NCBI RefSeq assembly: GCF_030506285.1
Contig: NZ_CP119422.1
Coordinates: 6,435,501 to 6,499,500 of the forward strand
Reading direction: 5' to 3'
DNA length: 64,000 nucleotides
Origin: Catalinimonas niigatensis
GTDB taxonomy: Bacteria; Bacteroidota; Bacteroidia; Cytophagales; Cyclobacteriaceae
In this document: positions 41,604 to 51,116 of the stretch, one piece after another
Position numbering within the stretch: the first letter of the stretch is position 1
Layout of the letters: the number at the start of each line of letters is the position of its first letter
Program-made: the position numbers and the translations under genes
Notes under the pieces: generated by a model
Told to the model about the DNA's origin: nothing
Seen by the model: only the letters and a program-made list of their open reading frames with translations
Databases searched by the model: none

Positions 41604-42203
41604 ATGCTTATGATAGACGAACTAGACGAGAACTACTGGTCTCAGAAGTATCAAAATCAACATACAGAATGGGATATGGGGCACGTATCGCCTCCAATAC
41701 AATTTTATATTGAGCAAATTACCAACAAAAATCTAACAATTTTAATACCTGGTAGCGGTAATGCTTACGAAGCATCGTTTTTGTACAAAAAAGGATTTGA
41801 AAATACCTTTATCTTGGATATTTCCTCAGAGCCTCTACATAAGTTTAAGAATAATAACCCGGAATTTCCTGAAAATCAGGTGCTTCATCAGGACTTTTTT
41901 TTATTTGAAGGTTTATTTGACTTGATCTTGGAACAAACTTTTTTTTGTGCTCTGCACCCAAATTTGAGACCTCAGTATGTAGAAAAGATGCTCAGTTTGT
42001 TACGTTCGGGAGGAAAACTTGTAGGTGTGCTTTTTGATGATCCTTTGTTTCATGATCATCCTCCTTTTGGAGGTAACAAAGAGGAGTACTTAGCCTATTT
42101 CCAACCTTTTTTCAAGATTATTACCTTTGAGCGATGTTATAACTCAATTGCAGCGCGGCAAAACAGAGAGTTATTTATGATTTTGCAACTACCTAAAACA
42201 TAA
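41604..42203 (+). CDS. TPMT-family SAM-dependent methyltransferase
   Basis: 199 residues, no signal peptide. W-D-M-G-H-V-S-P-P (about 23-31) is the conserved entry of the thiopurine-methyltransferase-like family, and I-L-I-P-G-S-G-N-A-Y-E-A is the SAM-binding loop. Bacterial members methylate thiols, halides or selenium compounds; substrate is open here. A second ATG two codons downstream (41610) is an alternative start. The last 11 bases overlap the convergent methyltransferase gene. Confidence 0.88.
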   Translation: MLMIDELDENYWSQKYQNQHTEWDMGHVSPPIQFYIEQITNKNLTILIPGSGNAYEASFLYKKGFENTFILDISSEPLHKFKNNNPEFPENQVLHQDFFLFEGLFDLILEQTFFCALHPNLRPQYVEKMLSLLRSGGKLVGVLFDDPLFHDHPPFGGNKEEYLAYFQPFFKIITFERCYNSIAARQNRELFMILQLPKT

Positions 42204-42978
42204 GTGTGTAGTGTTGTCTTTTGTATAATGGCAAGAAGAAAAGCAGGCCGGCATCAAAAATATCCAGGCTTAAGTTTACCTCTGAGCGATCTGCTAAATG
42301 CTTCCATGCTCTCTGCATACCTGCCGACCAATAAATGTCATCTACTACAATTATACTATCAGGATTGGCTTTAGCATATAAAATCTCATAATATTGTAGA
42401 GTTGGTGCATATCGGTGATTGGCATCCATGTATACTAGATCTACTGTGCTTACTTGATCTAAAATTTGATGTAAGGTTTGATCAATATTTCCTTCAACTA
42501 GTATAATATTTTTTAATTCCCAGTTTTTATAAAGCCTTTTTGCAAAAGCGGCAGTTTGTGGACAACCCTCAAAAGTATAAATCTTTGCCTCAGGATGGGC
42601 AAATGATAAGTACAAGGTATTGATGCCCAGGCTACTGCCCAACTCAATAATTACGTTTGGTTTTTTCCATCGGGTCAGTCTGTATAAAAACCGTGAGAAT
42701 TTGGGGCTGCTCAAACTGTGGCGAGCGATGCTGCTAATTTTTCTTTTCTTTTTGCCAGTTAGCTGAGAAGTTGCTCCGGGGGAGTTGGTAGTAATGAAAG
42801 TATGATCGTGTAAATAAGCCTGTCTATGAGCTTCAATCTGACTAAAGATAAGCTCATGATGATCTTTATTGACAATATGTGAATAGAAATCGTAAACAAA
42901 TGGAGCATGTAGTGAATGTTTATTTACAGCATGCAGCCAATAATGGAGATAACCTTTGATGAGAGAAAATTTACCCAA
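42193..42978 (-). CDS. Class I SAM-dependent methyltransferase (Methyltransf_24-like)
   Basis: A 261-residue protein with I-I-E-L-G-S-S-L-G-I-N-T as SAM-binding motif I, I-Y-T-F-E-G as motif post-I and D-L-V-Y-M-D-A-N-H-R as the catalytic-metal-like segment of O-methyltransferases. The opening H-A-V-N-K-H-S-L-H-A-P-F-V is conserved among Bacteroidota members. Substrate unknown. Its ATG is immediately after the apaG stop (no gap), so the two are cotranscribed. Confidence 0.82.
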   Translation of the reverse strand: MGKFSLIKGYLHYWLHAVNKHSLHAPFVYDFYSHIVNKDHHELIFSQIEAHRQAYLHDHTFITTNSPGATSQLTGKKKRKISSIARHSLSSPKFSRFLYRLTRWKKPNVIIELGSSLGINTLYLSFAHPEAKIYTFEGCPQTAAFAKRLYKNWELKNIILVEGNIDQTLHQILDQVSTVDLVYMDANHRYAPTLQYYEILYAKANPDSIIVVDDIYWSAGMQRAWKHLADRSEVNLSLDIFDAGLLFFLPLYKRQHYTLMF

Positions 42979-43365
42979 TCAGTTGGAACGGTGAGGGGCT
43001 ATCATGTTGAATTCAGGGATGGCTACAAAGAAATTTTTTCCATCTATCATTCTGTCCATCAGGTAATTCCCATACATCTTCCCGATACCGGATTTGAGAT
43101 TGCAACCTGAGACGTATTGATGCGTATCTCCAGGCTCCAGTACAGGTTGTTTACCTACTACTCCTTCGCCTTCAACTTCACGAGCCGGATATCCTGCATC
43201 AGAAATAAACCAATGTCTTTTAAGTAACTTTACAGTGTGTTGACTGTTATTTTCAATAGTAATGTGGTAGGTAAATACGTAATGGTTCTGAGTAGGACTG
43301 GAATAGTCCGGCTGAAATTCAGTAACTACGGTTACTTTAACGCCTTCTGTTACTTCTGTTACCAT
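42979..43365 (-). CDS. apaG: ApaG protein
   Basis: A 128-residue beta-sandwich protein of the ApaG/DUF525 family. Y-H-I-T-I-E-N-N-S near residue 33, L-L-K-R-H-W-F-I-S-D, the G-E-G-V-V-G-K-Q-P-V-L-E-P-G segment and Y-V-S-G-C-N-L are family hallmarks. The family has been linked to cobalt/magnesium phenotypes and Ap4A levels but the molecular role is unsettled. First gene of a two-gene - strand unit; divergent from ung by 84 bp. Confidence 0.95.
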   Translation of the reverse strand: MVTEVTEGVKVTVVTEFQPDYSSPTQNHYVFTYHITIENNSQHTVKLLKRHWFISDAGYPAREVEGEGVVGKQPVLEPGDTHQYVSGCNLKSGIGKMYGNYLMDRMIDGKNFFVAIPEFNMIAPHRSN

Positions 43366-43449
43366 TTGTATTATTTTCTTCCTTTTTTTACGGTTAAATA
43401 TAGTTAATAGTTTAAAATATCCTAAGTAGCGGATTTAATTCTTCATTCA

Positions 43450-44112
43450 ATGGATGTAAAAATTTCTCCTTCGTGGAAAGAACACCTTTCCGATGAGTTT
43501 ACCAAGCCTTATTTTTTGAACCTGGTAGAGTTTGTAAAAAATGAGTATAGCGACCAGACTATATATCCTCCTGGCAAAGAAATTTTCAGGGCTTTTGATC
43601 TTACAGCGTTTGATCAGGTCAAAGTGGTTATACTTGGGCAGGACCCTTATCACGGACCAAAACAAGCGAATGGCTTAGCGTTTTCTGTCAGAGATGGAAT
43701 TCCTATGCCGCCCTCACTAGTCAATATCTTTAAAGAAATCAAAAATGAATTTGGTAAGGAACTCCCTCCGAATGGAAATTTAGAACGCTGGGCCAAACAA
43801 GGAGTACTGTTGTTGAATGCTACCCTTACTGTAAAAGCACGACAGGCAGGATCACATCAGAAAAAAGGATGGGAAGAATTTACGGATTCAGTGATACATC
43901 ATTTATCGGAGGAAAAGGAAGAATTGGTGTTTATGCTCTGGGGTGCATATGCCCAGAAGAAAGGTGCGATTATAGATGAAAGTAAGCATCTGGTGCTTAA
44001 ATCACCTCATCCTTCTCCCTTTTCAGCGGACAGAGGTTTTTTTGGCAATGAGCATTTTAAGAAGGCCAATGAATATCTCAAAGAGAAAGGAAAAGAGGAG
44101 ATAGATTGGTAA
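43450..44112 (+). CDS. ung: Uracil-DNA glycosylase
   Basis: Removes uracil from DNA in base-excision repair. 220 residues, typical length. The catalytic water-activating Asp65 lies in L-G-Q-D-P-Y-H-G-P, and the DNA-intercalation loop H-P-S-P-F-S-A-D-R-G-F-F-G near residue 187 is present (Phe replaces the more common Leu). L-L-N-A-T-L-T-V is the uracil-pocket segment. Single gene; a hairpin lies between it and lepB. Confidence 0.97.
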   Translation: MDVKISPSWKEHLSDEFTKPYFLNLVEFVKNEYSDQTIYPPGKEIFRAFDLTAFDQVKVVILGQDPYHGPKQANGLAFSVRDGIPMPPSLVNIFKEIKNEFGKELPPNGNLERWAKQGVLLLNATLTVKARQAGSHQKKGWEEFTDSVIHHLSEEKEELVFMLWGAYAQKKGAIIDESKHLVLKSPHPSPFSADRGFFGNEHFKKANEYLKEKGKEEIDW

Positions 44113-44123
44113 GTTGAAAGCTA

Positions 44124-44160
44124 CAGCGTTCACAGCAAAGATATTTTACCGTGAACGCTG
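44124..44160. terminator. Hairpin between convergent ung and lepB
   Basis: CAGCGTTCAC (44124-44133) and GTGAACGCTG (44151-44160) form a perfect 10-bp stem that extends inward with two mismatches to a 5-nt loop. There is no T-run on either strand, so termination would be non-canonical; the location between two stop codons supports a role in ending transcripts. Confidence 0.5.
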
Positions 44161-44171
44161 AATTATTAATT

Positions 44172-45290
44172 TTATTCAATTAGATCAAACAGACGGTCCC
44201 AGCGAATCTTATCAAACAAACTTCCATTAGGATCTACCGATAACCAGATAAAAAAGGCTTTACCAACAATATGGTCTTCCGGTACAAACCCCCAGAAGCG
44301 TGAATCTTCAGAATTGTGACGGTTATCACCCATCATAAAATAATAATTCTGCTTAAAAGTATATTCGTTAATCTCCTGGCCATCAATAAAAAGCTTGCCC
44401 TCGCGGTTTTCTACATTTTCATTGCCTTCATAGTGTGTAATAACAGTCTCATACTTCGCAATATTCTCTTGATCCAAAGTCACTGTCATCCCTTCGGAAG
44501 GTACCTCCAGCGGACCGAAAAAGTCAGCATTCCAGGGAAAAAGACTGGCATCCGGATAAATTCTGGGGTTTACCTGATCTTCGTTATAGGCAGCGGAATG
44601 AACGGCATTCACAAAGGGTAGCTTGGCAAATTCATCAGCAATCTCAGGGGTACAAAGAGCAATGTATCCTCCCTGGGTAAGATTGTACTCCCATACCTCA
44701 AAATTATCAAAGACCCTATCATTGATCACCTCATCGGTAGCGATGAAATACCTAAACTGAGCACCTTCAGGGGCATTCAACGGCTGATCATTGACGATGA
44801 CTTGCCGATCTTCTACCCTGACCACATCTCCCGGTAATCCAATACAGCGTTTGATATAATTGGTTTTAAGATCCGTCGGATGCTGAAATTCTACAGGATA
44901 ATTAAATACTACCACATCATTCCTTTGAACATCCGAAAAACCAGGCAGCCGGTACTGAGGCAACTGTATCCAATCTACATAAGAAGGGATGTCAGTACCC
45001 CAGATGGTCTGGTGTGTAAGCGGCATTTGTATAGGAGTCTTGGGTGTACGTGCTCCATAATGCATTTTGCTTACAAAAAGAAAGTCACCTACGAGCAATG
45101 ACTTTTCCATGGAAGGAGTAGGAATGGTAAAGGCTTCGAGAAAAAGCCAACGAATAATGGTGGCAGCCACTACCGCAAATACAATCGCATCAACCCATTC
45201 CCTGGTTTTGGATTTGGGAGCGCTATGCTTTTGATTTTCAGTAGTATGCTCCGTTGTTTCTTTTTCTTTTTTCTTGAGAAATGTCGCCAT
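44172..45290 (-). CDS. lepB: Signal peptidase I
   Basis: Cleaves signal peptides at the outer face of the inner membrane. 372 residues with one N-terminal transmembrane helix (about 34-52). The catalytic serine is Ser60 in T-I-P-T-P-S-M-E, the general-base lysine Lys147 in Y-I-K-R-C-I-G-L-P-G-D, and G-D-N-R-H-N-S-E-D-S-R is box E. An insertion of over 100 residues between boxes D and E is usual in Bacteroidota. Last gene of the parA-parB-DUF5683-dapB-lepB block, 77 bp after dapB. Confidence 0.96.
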   Translation of the reverse strand: MATFLKKKEKETTEHTTENQKHSAPKSKTREWVDAIVFAVVAATIIRWLFLEAFTIPTPSMEKSLLVGDFLFVSKMHYGARTPKTPIQMPLTHQTIWGTDIPSYVDWIQLPQYRLPGFSDVQRNDVVVFNYPVEFQHPTDLKTNYIKRCIGLPGDVVRVEDRQVIVNDQPLNAPEGAQFRYFIATDEVINDRVFDNFEVWEYNLTQGGYIALCTPEIADEFAKLPFVNAVHSAAYNEDQVNPRIYPDASLFPWNADFFGPLEVPSEGMTVTLDQENIAKYETVITHYEGNENVENREGKLFIDGQEINEYTFKQNYYFMMGDNRHNSEDSRFWGFVPEDHIVGKAFFIWLSVDPNGSLFDKIRWDRLFDLIE

Positions 45291-45367
45291 ATCAATTGTT
45301 TCAGAACAGATTTTTGTATTTCCGATTAACGCACAAGGAAAGCAAATAATGCGCTAAAGATAAATAA

Positions 45368-46096
45368 TTAAAATTTTATGAAATCATCCATGCTCAAAAT
45401 TCCCTTCTTGTTTTTGAGCCATTCTGCTACCAGTACAGCACCCAGAGCAAATCCGGCCCGGCTATGGGCTACATGCTTAATTTCTATTTCATCAATCTCA
45501 GAGTGATAGTTCACAATATGGGTTCCTGGTACAGTGCCTTCTCTTTTGGAGATAATGGGAATAGCTTGTTCCGGATGCTCGGTAGTCCTTCCTTCCAGGT
45601 ACCAGTCATTTTTGTTGGTAAGAGATTTCAACATTCCCTCTGCCAAAGTAATAGCCGTCCCACTGGGAGCATCTTTTTTTTGTGTATGATGTATTTCTTC
45701 CAAACTGGGCTGATAATCGGGGTAAGCTTTCATTATGTTGGCCAGAAACTGATTGAGACGGAAGAAGATATTGACTCCGATGCTAAAGTTAGAAGCATAA
45801 AAAAAGGTGCCGTTCTGCTCAATGCAATAATCTTCAATGGCTGATTTTTCTTTCAACCAGCCGGTGGTTCCTGAGAGTACTGGGATACCGTTTTTCAGGC
45901 AATAACGAATATTGGAAGGGGCTGCATCCGGTTGGGTAAACTCAATGGCTACATCTACATTTTGGGGATTAAGTTTTTCAAGCGTTTCGTTACGCTTTTC
46001 TACATCTACTTTTCCTGCAATGGTGTGGCCTCGCTCCGTAGCAATAGTTTCAATGGTTTTACCCATTTTTCCATATCCGAGAATGAGGATATTCAT
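45368..46096 (-). CDS. dapB: 4-Hydroxy-tetrahydrodipicolinate reductase
   Basis: NAD(P)H-dependent reductase of the diaminopimelate/lysine pathway, needed for peptidoglycan. 242 residues: an N-terminal Rossmann segment (L-G-Y-G-K-M-G-K), F-T-Q-P-D-A, and the catalytic site E-I-H-H-T-Q-K-K-D-A-P-S-G-T-A. Starts one base after the stop of the DUF5683 gene. The conserved DUF5683-dapB order is typical of the phylum. Confidence 0.96.
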   Translation of the reverse strand: MNILILGYGKMGKTIETIATERGHTIAGKVDVEKRNETLEKLNPQNVDVAIEFTQPDAAPSNIRYCLKNGIPVLSGTTGWLKEKSAIEDYCIEQNGTFFYASNFSIGVNIFFRLNQFLANIMKAYPDYQPSLEEIHHTQKKDAPSGTAITLAEGMLKSLTNKNDWYLEGRTTEHPEQAIPIISKREGTVPGTHIVNYHSEIDEIEIKHVAHSRAGFALGAVLVAEWLKNKKGILSMDDFIKF

Positions 46097-46097
46097 G

Positions 46098-46787
46098 TTA
46101 TTTGATTTTTAAAATAAGGGATGCTCCTAAAGCAGGCACAAAGGTGCCTGCACCGGTAGCACTGGCAAAATACTGACCAGTAGAAGGTTGAAATTCCATG
46201 CTGAGATCTTCATTGACATCAAACTCTATCAGGTGTGCATCTACAATGGCTTCCATAATCTGCAAAGCATAGGCTCCTGTCAAAACGATGTACATGAAAT
46301 CCCTTTCTCTACGACTTGTCTCAACATTATTACTTACAACCCTTAAATTATCACCCACTAAAGTGCCTTGAAGAGGATTTTGCTCAGGCAAACCACTCTC
46401 TAGAGCGATATTAGCTCTGCGAAAAACCTGATATTGGTCTTCCCGCCAAGTAATAAACCATCCAAGGGTAATAAAAGTACCATACACAATAGGCAGTTTC
46501 CAGTATCCACCATTATATATCTGTCCCAAACCAGGCAAGACTGCCGCATATAAAGCTGCTTTGCGCGGGATTTTTTTTGTATTTCGTCCACTGATGATGA
46601 TTGCTGAATTTGATGTAGCATCATTGCCTTCAAGGTCTGTACTGATAAGTCCCTGATCATTGATTTCTATGGTGTCTTGCATGATCACTGTTGTATCAGG
46701 TTCACTTTCCTCTTCTTCCTGTGCCAGACTTTGATTTGTAATAAGCATCAGCAAACCTAACATGCAAATGATACATTCTTTCAGCAT
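46098..46787 (-). CDS. DUF5683 membrane protein
   Basis: 229 residues with a signal peptide (I-I-C-M-L-G-L-L-M-L-I-T-N-Q-S-L-A), an acidic stretch, then the DUF5683 core from about residue 72: R-K-A-A-L-Y-A-A-V-L-P-G-L-G-Q-I-Y-N-G-G-Y-W, two hydrophobic segments and R-E-R-D-F/Y later. Function unknown; a conserved Bacteroidota envelope protein always found next to parB and dapB. Three bases separate it from parB. Confidence 0.9.
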   Translation of the reverse strand: MLKECIICMLGLLMLITNQSLAQEEEESEPDTTVIMQDTIEINDQGLISTDLEGNDATSNSAIIISGRNTKKIPRKAALYAAVLPGLGQIYNGGYWKLPIVYGTFITLGWFITWREDQYQVFRRANIALESGLPEQNPLQGTLVGDNLRVVSNNVETSRRERDFMYIVLTGAYALQIMEAIVDAHLIEFDVNEDLSMEFQPSTGQYFASATGAGTFVPALGASLILKIK

Positions 46788-46790
46788 ACA

Positions 46791-47705
46791 CTACATCTCT
46801 AAGAGTTCCAGTATTCGATTCAGGTCATCTGCTGATATATAAGGGATTTTGATTTCTCCTTTATCCTTACCACTACTACGGATTTGAACCCTGGTGCCAA
46901 AATGAGAAGATAGTTTATTTTGTAACTGGCGAATCTGATAGACGGTATCAGGGTTTTCTTCTGTTTTAGCTGGCTTTTCTTTTTTACGGGGTTCAGATAA
47001 TTCCCTTACCAACGCTTCTACCTTTCTCACAGAAAGGTCCTCGTTGATCGTTTTGTCAAAGATATGGAGTTGCTGATCCACGTTATCTACATTGATGATC
47101 GCCCGAGCATGTCCCATAGAGATACGGTTATCCCTTAGCGCAGCCTGAATATCCGGAGGAAGTCTGAGCAAACGCAGGTAATTATTGACAGTAGAACGGT
47201 TTTTCCCCACTCTTTCGCCCAATTGCTCCTGACGGAGATCACATTCTGAGATCAATCGCTGGTAGCTCAATGCAATTTCAATAGAGTTAAGGTTTTCCCG
47301 TTGAATGTTTTCTATTAAAGCCATTTCCAGCATCTGCTGGTCATTGGCCAATCTAACATATGCAGGAATCTGGGTAAGCCCGGCAATTTTAGAAGCTTGC
47401 ACGCGTCGTTCACCGGAAATGATCTGATAATGATCATCTCCCATCTGCCTTACAGTAATAGGCTGTATAATACCCTGTACCCTTATGGACTCAGCCAGTT
47501 CTTCCAGTGCTTCTTTATCAAAGTCGGTTCTGGGCTGGAAGGGATTCACGTCTATCTTATCCAGTGAGATTTCATTGATACTGCTAACTTCCTTTACAGC
47601 CTGTTCTTTTCGGCTGGAGTCAGAGTCTTCTAACAAAGCTCCCAATCCACGCCCTAATGCATTTTTCCTTTTAGGATTTTTTTCTGACATTTTATTGCTG
47701 TTCAT
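46791..47705 (-). CDS. parB: Chromosome partitioning protein ParB
   Basis: Binds centromere-like parS sites and spreads with CTP. 304 residues: G-R-G-L-G-A-L-L (conserved N-terminus that contacts ParA), I-D-V-N-P-F-Q-P-R, the CTP-binding G-E-R-R-V-Q-A-S-K-I-A-G, E-N-I-Q-R-E-N-L-N, and a helix-turn-helix around Q-E-Q-L-G-E-R-V-G-K-N-R-S-T-V-N-N. An ATG five codons downstream is an equally plausible start. parA lies 19 bp upstream. Confidence 0.96.
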   Translation of the reverse strand: MNSNKMSEKNPKRKNALGRGLGALLEDSDSSRKEQAVKEVSSINEISLDKIDVNPFQPRTDFDKEALEELAESIRVQGIIQPITVRQMGDDHYQIISGERRVQASKIAGLTQIPAYVRLANDQQMLEMALIENIQRENLNSIEIALSYQRLISECDLRQEQLGERVGKNRSTVNNYLRLLRLPPDIQAALRDNRISMGHARAIINVDNVDQQLHIFDKTINEDLSVRKVEALVRELSEPRKKEKPAKTEENPDTVYQIRQLQNKLSSHFGTRVQIRSSGKDKGEIKIPYISADDLNRILELLEM

Positions 47706-47724
47706 TCCTCTTTGCTATGCAAAA

Positions 47725-48498
47725 CTAAATTGTAATCCCGTTTTTCTCTAATATTTCTCTTGCAAGATTTAAATAACTGGTAGCTCCTTTGCTCTCAGCA
47801 TCATGCACTATCGCGGGCAAGCCAAAACTTGGAGATTCGCTCAATTTGATATTACGGGGTATGAGGGTCTTAAATACCATTTGTTGAAAATGATTATTGA
47901 CTTCTTCTACTACTTGATTGGATAAACGGAGCCTTACATCATACATGGTGAGGAGAATGCCTTCAATCTCCAGGTTGGGATTCAGACGTGATTGTATAAT
48001 TTTGATGGTGTTGAGCAGTTTACCCAAGCCTTCCAACGCATAATATTCGCATTGGACAGGAATAATCACGGAGTTGGCGGCTGTAAGTGCATTTATGGTA
48101 ATCAGACCCAAAGAAGGAGAGCAGTCAATGATGATAAAATCATATTCGTCTTTGATCGGATAAAGTGCTTCCCGCATTCTTTTCTCCCTGCTTTCCAAAC
48201 TAACCATCTCTATCTCCGCACCTACTAAATCAATATGAGAAGGAAGCAAGAAAAGATAATTTGTGTCTGTTTTTACAATCGTCTCTTTTACCTCTATTTC
48301 ATCAACCATGCATTCGTAAATACTATTCTCAATTTCCTTAGGGTTAAATCCTAATCCTGACGTAGAATTTGCCTGCGGATCAGCGTCTACTACTAAAGTT
48401 TTATACTCTAATGCTGCTAAACTGGCGGCTAAATTTATAGCACTAGTTGTTTTTCCTACCCCTCCTTTTTGATTTGCGATTGCTATGATTTTACCCAT
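47725..48498 (-). CDS. parA: Chromosome partitioning ATPase ParA/Soj
   Basis: A 257-residue Walker-type ATPase of the ParA/MinD superfamily driving origin segregation. The deviant Walker A K-G-G-V-G-K-T-T (10-17), D-A-D-P-Q-A-N-S-T and I-I-D-C-S-P-S-L (Walker B) are present. The N-terminus is short, as in chromosomal Soj, without the plasmid-type HTH. Promoter of the five-gene block should lie in the 325-bp region upstream. Confidence 0.97.
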   Translation of the reverse strand: MGKIIAIANQKGGVGKTTSAINLAASLAALEYKTLVVDADPQANSTSGLGFNPKEIENSIYECMVDEIEVKETIVKTDTNYLFLLPSHIDLVGAEIEMVSLESREKRMREALYPIKDEYDFIIIDCSPSLGLITINALTAANSVIIPVQCEYYALEGLGKLLNTIKIIQSRLNPNLEIEGILLTMYDVRLRLSNQVVEEVNNHFQQMVFKTLIPRNIKLSESPSFGLPAIVHDAESKGATSYLNLAREILEKNGITI

Positions 48499-48823
48499 TG
48501 ATAGTATTAGCTAGGTTTATGATGAAAAATTACGGGTGATATATCAATTTTTTTTCTTTTATTTGTATATAATCAATAATTCACCGAAAAAATTAATTTT
48601 TTATGCAAAAAATATTTGATACATATTTTTTAAAATTGATCGTATCGCAATATTTTTTAGTTTAAAATTCATAAATTCGGACGGAGTTTTGATCTACAAC
48701 AATCACAAATATAAAAGTTTAATTCTTAAAAAATAACGTAAGTTTTAAGACGCCAAGCGCAATTCTTTATGGAAGAAAAAAACATTTTACTGTTTTTACA
48801 AGCTTGGGCAAAACATACTATTT
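48499..48823. other. AT-rich divergent intergenic region, parA / GNAT-like gene
   Basis: No ORF is supported here. On the - strand TATATTTGT (48713-48705) fits the -7 consensus TAnnTTTGY, but the expected -33 TTTG is weak, so a parA promoter 200 bp upstream of the start is only a suggestion. I looked for a parS-type 14-16 bp palindrome and did not find one. Confidence 0.5.
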
Positions 48824-49966
48824 ATGTATTTAATCAGAGTGACCGATCATAATTTAGCAAGTGAGTTTGTTAGCTTACCAGCACGTTTGAGTCATCTGCA
48901 TGTAACGGCTTCTAAATCGAGACAAAAACATGTTAGGGCTCTAATTAATCGTAAAGCCACTTTTTTTCAGAGTGGGAAAGCAGAGTTCTGGATCCTCACT
49001 AATTTTAGAGGTGAAACCATAGGACGTATCGCTGCTTTTGTTGAGCATCCGGACCAACCTGAGAAAGCCATCGGCTTTATTGGCCTCTTTGAATGTATTA
49101 ACCATCTCAAAGCAGCGTCTTTATTATTTGATGAATGTAAAGAATGGCTTAAGCGTTTTGGTGTAAATAGTATGCAGGGGCCGGTTAGTTTACTCCCTTT
49201 TCAACTTGAAGGCATAGCTTTGGGAACAGGTTTTCAGCAGGCTACTCCTTTTTTCTCTTCTCAGGCTGATTATTTGGTGGATCTTTATGAATTTTATGGA
49301 TTCAAAGTGTGGAACACCCAACAGTTATTAAGTCTTGATACTGTCTCTTCTTCGCTTCAAGAAGAGGATAAGGTAAAAGCAGAGGTGCTTTTTTCTAATA
49401 ATGAATACGAATTTTTAAAAATAAAGAAAAACGAAATCAGAGAAAAAGCAGGTGACATTGAAACAATATATAAAGCATCACTTAATGATCATTCACCTGT
49501 CCCCTCAACTGAAGATATAATGCAGTGGTTAAACTTACTATTTGAGCAGCATTTTCCGCCGCTTATCTGGATGGTTTATCACAAAAAAATGCCGATAGCA
49601 TTCTTTGTAAACACCTTTATTTCAACAAATTCTCCAGTTTTACAAAATACCCCGCTATGGCAACAATTAATTTCTCGTCTTACCACAAAAAGTAAATCCC
49701 TGTTGAATCTGGGTTTGCTTGTGCATCCTGAGTTTCAAACAAAGGGTATAAATGTTGCGTTGCTAAGCACATTAGATAAAGTTTTAGCAAACGAGCCTGC
49801 TTCACATAGTGAATCTTTTTTGATCATGAGTGACCATCTTGAGCAATTTCAAATTTCCGAACCTTCAAGAGAAGTAATCGATAAATTTGTTAAGTACAAA
49901 TATGTGTTTGATCAGGAGTCTTTGATAGGTACTTTTGCTAAATCAAAAATTGTTTCTCGTGAGTAA
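48824..49966 (+). CDS. GNAT-like N-acyltransferase-fold protein
   Basis: A 380-residue cytoplasmic protein without membrane segments. Its N-terminal half has a G-R-I-A-A-F-V-E-H sheet and a G-F-I-G-L-F-E-C segment, and its C-terminal half L-G-L-L-V-H-P-E-F-Q-T-K-G-I-N, which resembles the acetyl-CoA-binding loop of GNATs. The size and bilobed pattern resemble the YghO-like group. Substrate unknown. 34 bp before the PfkB kinase gene, so possibly cotranscribed. Confidence 0.65.
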   Translation: MYLIRVTDHNLASEFVSLPARLSHLHVTASKSRQKHVRALINRKATFFQSGKAEFWILTNFRGETIGRIAAFVEHPDQPEKAIGFIGLFECINHLKAASLLFDECKEWLKRFGVNSMQGPVSLLPFQLEGIALGTGFQQATPFFSSQADYLVDLYEFYGFKVWNTQQLLSLDTVSSSLQEEDKVKAEVLFSNNEYEFLKIKKNEIREKAGDIETIYKASLNDHSPVPSTEDIMQWLNLLFEQHFPPLIWMVYHKKMPIAFFVNTFISTNSPVLQNTPLWQQLISRLTTKSKSLLNLGLLVHPEFQTKGINVALLSTLDKVLANEPASHSESFLIMSDHLEQFQISEPSREVIDKFVKYKYVFDQESLIGTFAKSKIVSRE

Positions 49967-50000
49967 CGAGCATTTTTATTATTAGCAAACCATAATCATC

Positions 50001-50927
50001 ATGAGCTTATTAGCAATCGGAAGTGTAGCATTTGATCAAATAGAAACCCCATTCGGAAAAACAGATAAAATTATAGGTGGCTCAGGAACTTATATTGCCT
50101 TAGCTTCTTCTTATTTTACTGATAAAACCAAGCTGGTGGGTGTAGTAGGTGAAGATTTCAGACAAGACGATCTTGACATGATGCAGCAGCATGGTATCCT
50201 TACAGAGGGTGTACAAATCAAAAAAGGAGAGAAGTCTTTTTTCTGGGCCGGACGCTACCATGCCGATCTCAATACCCGTGATACACTGGTAACGGAACTA
50301 AATGTATTAGGTGACTTTGACCCAATTATACCGGAGAGCTATCAAGACTGTGAATATCTGATGTTAGGGAACTTAACCCCGGCTGTGCAAAAAACAGTCA
50401 TAGAGCGTTTGCATAAACGTCCAAAACTTATTGTCATGGATACTATGAATTTTTGGATGACTGAGCCATTCATTGAGGAACTAAAAGAAGTGATGACTAT
50501 GGTAGATGTTGTGTCAATCAATGATGAAGAAGCACGTCTTTTATCTGGTGAATACTCATTAGTAAAAGCTGCCAAGAAAATTCTTGCTATGGGGCCTGAT
50601 TATCTCATCATCAAAAAAGGCGAGCATGGAGCGCTATTGTTTAGTGATAATCAGATCTTTTTTGCTCCGGCTCTTCCATTAGAAGAAGTATTTGATCCTA
50701 CTGGTGCAGGTGACACTTTTGCCGGTGGTTTTATTGGCCACCTTGCCAGTACAAAAGATATCAGTTTTGAGAATATGAAACGTGCAATTATTTACGGCTC
50801 AGCTATGGCTTCCTTCTGCGTTGAGAAATTTGGGCCCGAACGTTTGATAAAATTAAGTCAAGAGGATATCGAAGACCGTATCCAGGAATTTATTAATCTG
50901 GTACAGTTTGAAATAGAATACAATTGA
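50001..50927 (+). CDS. PfkB-family sugar/nucleoside kinase
   Basis: 308 residues of the ribokinase fold: the N-terminal G-G-S-G-T-Y-I-A-L-A substrate loop, and the C-terminal signature D-P-T-G-A-G-D-T-F-A-G-G with the catalytic aspartate. Specificity is not evident; Bacteroidota members of this length are usually annotated as sugar kinase or adenosine kinase-like. Followed by a terminator, so this gene and the GNAT-like one may form a unit. Confidence 0.92.
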   Translation: MSLLAIGSVAFDQIETPFGKTDKIIGGSGTYIALASSYFTDKTKLVGVVGEDFRQDDLDMMQQHGILTEGVQIKKGEKSFFWAGRYHADLNTRDTLVTELNVLGDFDPIIPESYQDCEYLMLGNLTPAVQKTVIERLHKRPKLIVMDTMNFWMTEPFIEELKEVMTMVDVVSINDEEARLLSGEYSLVKAAKKILAMGPDYLIIKKGEHGALLFSDNQIFFAPALPLEEVFDPTGAGDTFAGGFIGHLASTKDISFENMKRAIIYGSAMASFCVEKFGPERLIKLSQEDIEDRIQEFINLVQFEIEYN

Positions 50928-50952
50928 GGCTTTAATGTAATAATTAATAATG

Positions 50953-50976
50953 AGGTGGCTTTAGGCCACCTTTTTT
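50953..50976 (+). terminator. Intrinsic terminator after the PfkB kinase
   Basis: AGGTGGC (50953-50959), 5-nt loop, GCCACCT (50965-50971) and T-run to 50976: 7-bp GC-rich stem, 25 bases after the stop codon. Confidence 0.88.
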
Positions 50977-51116
50977 CGTATGAGGGTAAATGAGTCTTAC
51001 TTTTTCCTAGCTAAGAAAACGTGATTTACAGCTTATTAAAAAATTATTGAAACTTTTTAAACACATTATTGGAATAAGGATTAATAACACTGATACTAGT
51101 TTCTTACGATTTTTTT

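Noticed and set aside
48499-48823. parS centromere site near parAB
   Set aside because: No 14-16 bp palindrome resembling known parS was found in the intergenic DNA I inspected; parS may lie elsewhere.
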